42,556 nt of DNA from UBA6544 sp049601975 (GTDB taxonomy: Bacteria > Pseudomonadota > Alphaproteobacteria > UBA8366). Of this stretch, positions 8,016-14,649 are shown one piece after another. The stretch covers positions 1 through 42,556 of the forward strand of contig JBMYRC010000020.1 of NCBI GenBank assembly GCA_049601975.1, given 5' to 3'. The notes under the pieces are model-generated. The model saw only the letters and a program-made list of their open reading frames with translations, ran no database searches and was not told the origin of the DNA. Position 1 is the stretch's first letter, and each line of letters opens with the position of its first letter. Made by a program: the position numbers and the translations under genes.

Positions 8016-8762
8016 CTAACATCGTAAGAACAGTTTGAGTTGTCGGCCTTTTTCTTCGATCTCAATGTGGTCCGTCAGCGAACGAATGAGTTCCATACGC
8101 CTCAACGGCGCATTGGACGGGATGTGATGTCGTTTGGTGGCATCGTATCCTGGGCCTTCATTTGTTATGCAGATCGTCAATTCCGGCTGGCTCCAGCTAG
8201 CTGAAACTTCCACCCGGCGATCAGCCAGTGTGGGATTGGATAGTTTTTGTTCTAGATCACCGTATTGCTTTTCGAGGCCCAAAAGTCCTTCATCGAGAGG
8301 CACAGAGTCGACTTGCAAATTGCCGTGCAATACAGCGTTCGCGATAGCCTCGTGGAGGGAGATCAGTCGTTCCGGTTGACGTTCGGCCGGAAAACTAACG
8401 CGATGAGACAGCATTTCGCTGAATCGTTCGGCATTCGCCAAACCATAGGCGGTTCGGGAGCTGAGGTTGAGAACTATCTCATTAGAAGCAAGCGTACGAA
8501 GGACTGAATTGAGCACCGGTATACTTTCCGGCCCCCGATATTCTACAATACCCGCAAAGGCTTGTTTCGTAAGATTGGTATATACGCTGGAATGAATTTC
8601 ACCCGCGAACACGATCTTTTTGTCGTCCTGCCCGTCGAAATCAGCATCTTCTGAAGTTGGATTCCACTTCCGAATCTCGACCTCACCGTTGATGCCGGTC
8701 TGATCATCGAGGCATCCGTCGTGCCAAATGGCTAGCTGTATGAGCTTCGCGGGCGTTCCCAA
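8016..8762 (-). CDS. Serine-kinase/anti-sigma-type GHKL ATPase (RsbW-like), irregular start
   Basis: The C-terminal half, about residues 130-248, is a HATPase_c domain of the RsbW/SpoIIAB kind: N-box HEAIANAVLHGN and G1-box TNEGPGYD are clear. The usual glycine-rich G2 lid (GRGL) is replaced by PLRRMELI, so nucleotide binding may be weakened. The N-terminal 130 residues match nothing I recognise. The role would be a protein kinase/anti-sigma partner of the STAS protein encoded just upstream. The earliest in-frame start after a stop is TTG 8762, which has no ribosome binding site. The frame also stays open upstream of a TAG at 8777-8775, back to the STAS stop, reading IELVLTRLNGDF before the TAG. 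It ends in TAG in frame with the receiver-phosphatase gene. Confidence 0.7.
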   Translation of the reverse strand: MGTPAKLIQLAIWHDGCLDDQTGINGEVEIRKWNPTSEDADFDGQDDKKIVFAGEIHSSVYTNLTKQAFAGIVEYRGPESIPVLNSVLRTLASNEIVLNLSSRTAYGLANAERFSEMLSHRVSFPAERQPERLISLHEAIANAVLHGNLQVDSVPLDEGLLGLEKQYGDLEQKLSNPTLADRRVEVSASWSQPELTICITNEGPGYDATKRHHIPSNAPLRRMELIRSLTDHIEIEEKGRQLKLFLRC

Positions 8763-8822
8763 AATGAGAATGATCTAAAAGTCGCCGTTGAGTCGGGTCA
8801 GGACCAACTCAATTCGCCGAAT

Positions 8823-9128
8823 TTAGACTAACGGAACCAGTTGATCGAAGCGCGCGACTTGAAGCATCTTCTGCACCTGGCCGTCGGAAGGAACCTTCAA
8901 TGACAAACTCTGTCCGCTTTTCGTGCAGGCGTCTTGGATGCGAAGTAGAAGTCCTAACCCAGCCGAATCGATAAATTCAAGCTTCGATAGATTGATAACT
9001 TTGTTCGTGGCATCGTCCGCCGTTAGTTCCGTAATTAGCTGGCGGCATGTCGTGTGCTCGTCGAATGTCAGCCGACCGCTCAGGTCTACCTCGAGACCGT
9101 CGCCGGTCTTATTCTAGCTGTATTCCAT
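8823..9128 (-). pseudogene. STAS-domain anti-anti-sigma factor with in-frame TAG at codon 5
   Basis: ATG 9128 follows a strong ribosome binding site (GAGGAAAGGTGA) and reads M-E-Y-S, then TAG (9116-9114), then continues in the same frame for 96 residues to TAA at 8825-8823. The downstream peptide is a textbook STAS domain: LSGRLTFDEH near the start and INLSKLEFIDSAGLGLLLR with the phosphorylatable Ser, ending KVPSDGQVQKML and FDQLVPLV. The M-x-Y opening before the first strand also matches the family, so the true start is most likely 9128 and the TAG lies inside the gene. The STAS part has no other in-frame ATG, GTG or TTG before about residue 70. It is either a nonsense mutant or depends on amber suppression. 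It is the partner of the ATPase and PP2C genes that follow. Confidence 0.75.
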
Positions 9129-9273
9129 TCACCTTTCCTCTTTATGCTTCTTGATTGCTTTTCGAACAAATCCTTACGCCTTCGTCTATGCTAACCTAAC
9201 CCGTGATTGGTTAACAAATTAATAAGGCTATTCTTCTAACGCGTACATTCACACGTATTTTTTAGGGAAGATA
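9129..9273 (-). promoter_or_regulatory. Leader/promoter region of the STAS cassette
   Basis: This 145-bp AT-rich noncoding stretch separates the stop of the PhnN fusion gene from the STAS start. It carries the STAS ribosome binding site at 9129-9140 and should hold the promoter for the signalling cassette. I see no confident -35/-10 pair, no clear terminator hairpin and no copy of the MarR palindrome found before the two catabolic operons. Confidence 0.4.
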
Positions 9274-11310
9274 CTACCTAATTTTGATTCCTGAATCATT
9301 TTCCGATCGTTCGACCGCAATTCGGAAATCCGTCTCCACATTTGCATGAATAAAGTATAACGGAACGCCCGCGGTTAATGTATCTCCTTCCTGGATGCAA
9401 AGGTCGATTCCGGCGCTTTTGTCCATCGGCGCCCCGGCGCTACGGGCGATTCCGGACATCTGATATGAATCGATACGCTCGACGACGCCCGATCGTGGGG
9501 CCACGACCTCGTGGACCAAGTCGCCGGGCAAAATTAGGTCGTCCCGACGGCCCTGCAGATCGACGATGCGCTCCAATGCATCCAACGCGCGCCCGGAACG
9601 CAGTATTTCCGTGGCAAGTGGACGTCCTTGGCCGCGTGGCACCAGCGGGTCCCATTCCAAGATCGAAGCGGCGAAACCCAAGGCTTTTTCCATCAGGTCC
9701 AGCGGCGCATCGGATTCATTGCGTAGAACCTTGTACACATCTCTGACTTCAAGCGCGGGGCCGATACCGCGCCCGATGGGCCGTGAACCGTCTGTCACGC
9801 GGGCAATAACCTTCATACCAATTCCAGCGCCGACATCTTCGAACAATCGTGAGAGTTCGCGCCCCTCGCGCCCCTGTTGTACTTTGGCAAAGGGCCCGAC
9901 CGGGATATCGATAATGGCGTGGGTCGCGCCGGCGGCGAGTTTTTTCGAGAGGATCGATGCGACCGCCCATTTGGTGGAATCGATACCGAGCGGCCGAGTG
10001 ATCGAATTCATCACATCGTCGACGGCAGAATGATTAAGGCGGCCGTTCCACGCGATGCATCCGTTTCCCTCACCGACGACGCGTTCCACTTCCTCGGGGG
10101 AAAGGTCGACGCGGGCGATAGCTTCCATGGCGTCCGCGGTACCGGCGGCGGATGTGATTGCGCGTGACGATGTCTTGGGGATTAGTAGGCCGTGCGCCGC
10201 CACGATCGGAATGACGATCATGGTGATTCGGCTGCCGGGGATGCCACCCATCGAATGCTTGTCGACCACGAGGTCACGTCCCCAATCGAAACGATGGGCG
10301 AATTCAGCTCTCGCCCGGGTCAAGGATTGCACTTCGTCGATGGATAAATCCCGCGCAGCAGAGACCAAAAAAGCAGAGATTTCCTTGTCGGTGTAGCGGT
10401 CTTCGGCAATGTCTCGAATGACTGTATGCATTTCGTCGAGCGAGAGTTCGTTGCCCCCGAGTTTCGAGCGCAGCGCGGTGATGCTCTTCGGTGAAGGGGT
10501 CCGCTCGAGCGTGACCTCGGTGCCGGCGTCGAGTCCTAATTCTTCGAAGGCATGCGCGGAGAGGCCGATCTCGTCGATGCCGACAAGACTACTGTCATCG
10601 ATGATATTAACCTTTGCGCGGGCACTGCGTCCGGCCCCTGCAATATCAACTTTTCCAGCGCCCAAATAGTCGGTTGCCGTGTAGGTGTCGCAGGCTCGAT
10701 TCAAGAAGCAGATGTTCTCGTGCCACGTATCGATAGGAAGACGGCGAATACGCAGCGTGCCAGGAATGGCGCGGCGGATAGCAGTAACGAAACGCTCGAC
10801 CCCATCTTCTCGCGTGGTGTCGTTGAGCACGCTGATAACATCGATGTCCGGTGGATAAGAAGTGGTGGTTCGGTCCAAGCGCCGGGCGATATCCTCGGCA
10901 CTCTCACGACCTCTGGCGGCGAGGCGTGTTGCCAGGATATCTCGCGAGGCGGTCACTTCAACGACCCGGACATTCTCGTACCGTGCAGCGATATCGGCGA
11001 TGACCGAACGCGAGACATTGGCCAACACGTGGCGACCTTGATTTAGGTCTTCAGCCAAGGTTATCGGCAAACCGTAACAAAGATCGTGGGCACGCCACTC
11101 CGATAAAAATCCATCAGCGGCCCGTCGCCGTTCGAACTCCTCCAGGTCGACCGCATCGTGTTCCTCGCCGCCTGCATTCGCGGGTCGGGTGATGACACGT
11201 TTTGCGAAGACAAAACTGCTATCGCCCTCGAGGCTCTCACGAGCACCGTCGAGAAGTGTGTCCTTGCCCGCACCGCTGGGGCCGACGATGAGGAAGAGCG
11301 TACCCGTCAT
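9274..11310 (-). CDS. Fusion of PhnN-like ribose 1,5-bisphosphokinase and AMP-phosphorylase/long thymidine-phosphorylase-type enzyme
   Basis: The 678-aa product has two catalytic parts. Residues 1 to about 188 are a guanylate-kinase-like PhnN domain with P-loop GPSGAGKDT (10-18), RVITRPA and a YGLPITL segment. From about 190 to the end is a pyrimidine/AMP phosphorylase: VDKHSMGGIPGSR (about 350-361) and IPKTSSRAITSAAGTADAME (about 377-396) are the phosphate- and sugar-binding motifs of the archaeal AMP phosphorylase / long thymidine phosphorylase group. Known chemistry: AMP phosphorylase makes ribose 1,5-bisphosphate from NMPs, and PhnN phosphorylates that compound to PRPP. The fusion would therefore turn NMP + Pi + ATP into base + PRPP. 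ATG 11310 follows AGGAGCC. It is the last gene of the operon, 30 bp after nadC, whose product consumes PRPP. The base used is unknown. Confidence 0.9.
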   Translation of the reverse strand: MTGTLFLIVGPSGAGKDTLLDGARESLEGDSSFVFAKRVITRPANAGGEEHDAVDLEEFERRRAADGFLSEWRAHDLCYGLPITLAEDLNQGRHVLANVSRSVIADIAARYENVRVVEVTASRDILATRLAARGRESAEDIARRLDRTTTSYPPDIDVISVLNDTTREDGVERFVTAIRRAIPGTLRIRRLPIDTWHENICFLNRACDTYTATDYLGAGKVDIAGAGRSARAKVNIIDDSSLVGIDEIGLSAHAFEELGLDAGTEVTLERTPSPKSITALRSKLGGNELSLDEMHTVIRDIAEDRYTDKEISAFLVSAARDLSIDEVQSLTRARAEFAHRFDWGRDLVVDKHSMGGIPGSRITMIVIPIVAAHGLLIPKTSSRAITSAAGTADAMEAIARVDLSPEEVERVVGEGNGCIAWNGRLNHSAVDDVMNSITRPLGIDSTKWAVASILSKKLAAGATHAIIDIPVGPFAKVQQGREGRELSRLFEDVGAGIGMKVIARVTDGSRPIGRGIGPALEVRDVYKVLRNESDAPLDLMEKALGFAASILEWDPLVPRGQGRPLATEILRSGRALDALERIVDLQGRRDDLILPGDLVHEVVAPRSGVVERIDSYQMSGIARSAGAPMDKSAGIDLCIQEGDTLTAGVPLYFIHANVETDFRIAVERSENDSGIKIR

Positions 11311-11340
11311 CGAGGCTCCTGCGCCGAAAGCTGGAAGTGA

Positions 11341-12180
11341 TCAGATTTCGACATCATCCAATCCAATGTCTACGGAAGGGGCCGATTGGGTGATCTTGCC
11401 GGTCGAAATCAGATCAACGCCTGATTCCGCCTTCGCTCGTACGGTCTCGAGCGTAATGCCGCCGGAAGCTTCCAGCGTGATCCGACCTTGGACGATTTCG
11501 ACGGCCTGCCGCATCGTATCCGGCGACATGTTATCGAGCAGTAGCGATTCCGCACCCGCTTCGAGCGCCTCTTTCACTTGATCCAGATTGTCGCATTCGA
11601 CCTGTACTTTCGTGAGCGTCGGGACTTGTGATTTCGCCCGTTGGATCGCCGCCGTCAATCCGCCGCAGACTGCGATGTGGTTGTCTTTCACCAAAACGCC
11701 GCCGTCGAGCGCTAAGCGGTGATTCCGTCCACCACCACAGGTGACGGCGTGTTTTTCAAGCGCCCGCAGTCCCGGTGTCGTCTTTCGCGTGTCAATCAGA
11801 GTGGCGTTGGTGCCTTCGATTTCCTTCACGTATTTTGACGTAAGCGTAGCGATACCGGAGAGATGTTGGAGAATGTTGAGCGCTGTCCGCTCCGCCGTCA
11901 GGAGGCCGCGCGCTTTCCCCGACACCCGCGCCAGCGTCGTGCCGTCCTTGACGTGATCGCTGTCTTTAACGCGAGCCTCATATGTACAGTTCGGCTCGCA
12001 CCGGCGGAAGACCGCGCCGGCGACGTCCAAACCAGCCACGACGATGTCCTCGCGGGCGTTGACGTCAAACGTACCGTCTGTCGCCGCGTCGATCATGATC
12101 GTCGAGGTCAGATCAACAAAGCCGATATCCTCACGCAGGAAGGGGCCGATTAGCTCTTCGATCAGAATGGGGTCGATCAC
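11341..12180 (-). CDS. nadC: Nicotinate-nucleotide pyrophosphorylase (quinolinate phosphoribosyltransferase)
   Basis: The 279-aa product shows the full NadC signature: TAERTALNILQHLSGIAT, DTRKTTPGLRALEKHAV, CGGGRNHRLALDGGVLVKDNHI, the VQVECDNL strand and ASGGITLE phosphate loop. It joins quinolinate and PRPP to give nicotinate mononucleotide, CO2 and PPi in the cytoplasm. The related ModD pyrophosphorylase was considered because a molybdoenzyme lies nearby, but the RKTTPGLR and NHRL motifs fit NadC. Start is GTG 12180, after GGAGGAAAAAG. nadA and nadB, its usual neighbours, are absent from the window. Instead it lies between UPF0280 and a predicted PRPP-producing fusion, which suggests either supply of its PRPP or a non-standard role in the pathway. 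Confidence 0.92.
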   Translation of the reverse strand: MIDPILIEELIGPFLREDIGFVDLTSTIMIDAATDGTFDVNAREDIVVAGLDVAGAVFRRCEPNCTYEARVKDSDHVKDGTTLARVSGKARGLLTAERTALNILQHLSGIATLTSKYVKEIEGTNATLIDTRKTTPGLRALEKHAVTCGGGRNHRLALDGGVLVKDNHIAVCGGLTAAIQRAKSQVPTLTKVQVECDNLDQVKEALEAGAESLLLDNMSPDTMRQAVEIVQGRITLEASGGITLETVRAKAESGVDLISTGKITQSAPSVDIGLDDVEI

Positions 12181-12219
12181 GTCTTTTTCCTCCAGTTCGC
12201 ACCGTACGCCGGCGCGGAT

Positions 12220-13116
12220 TTAAGATAAGAATGTTTCAATCGTTCTCGTATAATTGTTGCCCGCGATCCGAATGTGGCCCACGCAAGATAAGAATGCGGC
12301 GTCGATCAAGCGGCGTTCAATGAGGTCCCGCGCAAATGCTTCGCCTTGCGACAGGGCCGCATCGATCGTCTCGAGTGGTAATTCCCCCCGGTTAACGGTC
12401 ACAAGCCTGTCGCCGAGGTCGCTATCGGGGTCGAGGGAAGATGCGGGTGCCCGCTCAATAGCGGGATGATCCGCGTCCACTGCATTCGCGATCAAGGTCG
12501 CGGCGGCGTCCGCGCTGGCAGCGGAAGCGGCCAACACGGTGACCGCATCCGCGATCCCGAACGAGAAACTCCGACCGTCCATGCCGCTGGTAGCTATCCC
12601 TCGCACATTCATATCGGATGAGATTTCGACACTGCCGTCCAACTGGGCATTGAGGAGCACCGGCACCAAACCGACCGCGAGAATCTCGCCAGTCGCGAGA
12701 TGGAACGCGATATCGCCGCCATCGTTCACATAGATCTTCCGCACTTCGTCGACCGTCGACATGGCGGCGCAGATTTCGTCTGCAACCGCGCCGGCGACCG
12801 CCGCCATCGGTGTTATGAAGTGGCCAACATGAGGGCGAACCGCTGCCATCATTCGGTTGGCGACCGGGCCGAGTACCTCTGACGGTTCGTCGCCGATTGG
12901 CATGCGAAGGGTCGCTAATTCACCAACCAAGGAGGGAAGTAGGCCGTCAAACCGGCTGGCGGCGCGCCGATAAGCCTCGCTGACCGCATCGGGCGAACCT
13001 TCAGCGCCAATGACAAGATCGATCGGGCCTTCGTGCAAATGCAAACGGTTGGCCGACAGATGAGCCGTTTGGCGGTCGGTTACAGTCGTTGGGATTTGAT
13101 GCGCGACGGCGTTCAT
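12220..13116 (-). CDS. UPF0280 / ApbE-like protein
   Basis: The 298-aa product carries the ApbE-like motifs HFITPMAAVAGAVADE, VNDGGDIAFH and RGIATSGMDGRSFSFGIADAVTVLA. The family is related to FAD:protein FMN transferase (ApbE), but UPF0280 itself has no firmly established activity. There is no signal peptide or lipobox, unlike periplasmic ApbE, so it should be cytoplasmic. ATG 13116 lies 9 bp after the stop of the reductase-like gene, and the gene is 39 bp upstream of nadC, so it is internal to the operon. A reasonable inference is that it modifies or assists a flavin-dependent protein in the pathway, possibly the Fe-S reductase encoded immediately upstream. That is not shown by the sequence. 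Confidence 0.85.
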   Translation of the reverse strand: MNAVAHQIPTTVTDRQTAHLSANRLHLHEGPIDLVIGAEGSPDAVSEAYRRAASRFDGLLPSLVGELATLRMPIGDEPSEVLGPVANRMMAAVRPHVGHFITPMAAVAGAVADEICAAMSTVDEVRKIYVNDGGDIAFHLATGEILAVGLVPVLLNAQLDGSVEISSDMNVRGIATSGMDGRSFSFGIADAVTVLAASAASADAAATLIANAVDADHPAIERAPASSLDPDSDLGDRLVTVNRGELPLETIDAALSQGEAFARDLIERRLIDAAFLSCVGHIRIAGNNYTRTIETFLS

Positions 13117-13125
13117 GACGTCTCT

Positions 13126-14649
13126 CTAATCCGTTCTCTTGGCGAGCGGCCAGGGATTGTCTGGGTGCCATTGGCTGCGCCGTGCGACATCTTTGAATTC
13201 CGCCACCACATCGGTGAGCGAGGTGATGTGACCCGTATGCCCACCGAGTTCCGCAAAATCGGAACGCGCGAGGGTGAACTCAATAGGTGCGACGATGGCT
13301 GGGGTCGGCACATGGCCGAAGGAATCGTCCGGCATTTGCATGACGTCGACCATCGCTGTGATCCCGCCGCCCGGCCATACATATACGGGAGCACCCCCCA
13401 TGGTGACCCGTGTGAGGCGATTGCGCACTGAGCGTGTTAGGTGGACTGGGTTCTCTGTGACGCCCGCGCGCAGCGATCCACCGGCACCGCCCATGAACAA
13501 GACGGTAGAGAGCGAAGGTTCGCAGTTCTCGCCAATCCGATCGACGACGACTTCCAGTGGATGCGGCATGTCGGTTTCGATCGGTTTCAAGTCGTCGTCC
13601 AGGATACAATAGAGCGAGTCCTCGCCCGTGGTGCTGGTCATCAGGAGGCGCATGCCCGGCCAGGCAACGTCAGGGTCGAATCCATCGATGATCTCCAACG
13701 GGTCCTTAATGTCCGTGCCGCCCCAGCCGGATCCCGGCTCCGCTACCTGGAAATAGCGCCCGGGCGTGGATCGGCGGCCGCGCATTTTGATGCCGGTCGG
13801 CGGCATATGCAGGACTTTGCCCGCCTGATGTTCGGAGAGAACGCCGGTGATGTGATCGTCGACGACAACGACTTCATCGGCTTCTCCATGCCATTGTTGG
13901 GCGAAAATGCCGATGGTCGCCGAGCCGCAGCCGACGCGCATCCGCTGTTCCTCAACGGCGTCGATGATCGGTGCCTTGCCTGCCTGCACGATCACGGTTG
14001 AGCCGTCATCAATGGTGAGTTCGACGGCCTCTTTATTACAAAGCGCCATCATCGTCTTACAGGTGACATTACCTTCTTTTTTAGTGCCGCCGGTCAGGTG
14101 ATTAACCCCGCCGAGCGACAGCATCTGCGATCCGTACTCCGCCGTGGTGACATGGCCCACGTGCTCGCCGTTCGCACGGATGGCTGCGGTCTCGCTACCG
14201 ATATGGCGGTCGGTGTCGATTTTCACCTTCACGCCGCAATAGCTGAAGATGCCTTCGGTCACGACGGTGACGGTGTCGACACCTTCATAGTCGCTGGAGA
14301 CAATAAAGGGGGCAGGCTTGTAGTCGGGATACGTAGTGCCGGAGCCGATTCCCGTCACGAAGACTTCTGATCCGGTCACCGGGTTGCCGTTCCAGTTGGG
14401 CTCGTTGGCGAGGAAGGGAACCATCTCGCCGCCTTCGCTGGTCGCGCGTTCGGACAGAACCAAGGGGTCGGTTCGGATCAATCGTCCATCCGCATTGGCG
14501 TAGCGGTCGCAGGCACCGGTGCGGCCCGGGCGAATGCGGCACAACACTGGGCAGGCATCGCAACGGATGATGCCTTCCGTGCCTTCACGGGCGCCGAACA
14601 TTTCGGTCCGGTCGACGCCTTGTGAGATGTCAGGTGAATCGTCCTGCAT
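13126..14649 (-). CDS. 6-hydroxynicotinate reductase-like Fe-S protein
   Basis: The 507-aa product begins with a cysteine cluster, C-x2-C-x3-C-x9-C (residues about 30, 33, 37 and 47: CDACPVLCRIRPGRTGACDR), suited to a [4Fe-4S] centre. The rest has glycine-rich segments (VFVTGIGSGTTYP, PTGIKMRGRRSTPGRYF, VLFMGGAGGSLRAG). I recognise it as the family annotated 6-hydroxynicotinate reductase, whose anaerobic member uses reduced ferredoxin to convert 6-hydroxynicotinate to tetrahydro-6-oxonicotinate. The start is ATG 14649, overlapping the hydroxylase stop as TGATG, with GGAGGA inside the upstream gene; a TTG one codon earlier is less likely. The hydroxylase encoded just upstream would make the hydroxylated heterocycle. 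Substrate identity in this organism is inferred. Confidence 0.8.
   Translation of the reverse strand: MQDDSPDISQGVDRTEMFGAREGTEGIIRCDACPVLCRIRPGRTGACDRYANADGRLIRTDPLVLSERATSEGGEMVPFLANEPNWNGNPVTGSEVFVTGIGSGTTYPDYKPAPFIVSSDYEGVDTVTVVTEGIFSYCGVKVKIDTDRHIGSETAAIRANGEHVGHVTTAEYGSQMLSLGGVNHLTGGTKKEGNVTCKTMMALCNKEAVELTIDDGSTVIVQAGKAPIIDAVEEQRMRVGCGSATIGIFAQQWHGEADEVVVVDDHITGVLSEHQAGKVLHMPPTGIKMRGRRSTPGRYFQVAEPGSGWGGTDIKDPLEIIDGFDPDVAWPGMRLLMTSTTGEDSLYCILDDDLKPIETDMPHPLEVVVDRIGENCEPSLSTVLFMGGAGGSLRAGVTENPVHLTRSVRNRLTRVTMGGAPVYVWPGGGITAMVDVMQMPDDSFGHVPTPAIVAPIEFTLARSDFAELGGHTGHITSLTDVVAEFKDVARRSQWHPDNPWPLAKRTD

Noticed and set aside
6807..9128. A genome-wide change of TAG from stop to sense codon
   Set aside because: TAG is the plain terminator of several intact genes here (stops at 4171, 26466, 32906, 37712, 40115 and the minus-strand hyuB stop at 18767-18765), so any recoding would have to be local or partial.
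9190..9230. CtrA-type site in the STAS leader
   Set aside because: TTAA half-sites are present but the spacing is 4 rather than the required 7 bases.
11341..12180. ModD (molybdenum-associated NadC paralogue) instead of NadC
   Set aside because: The RKTTPGLR, GGGRNHRL and KDNHI motifs are those of quinolinate phosphoribosyltransferase, and no mod transporter genes are near.
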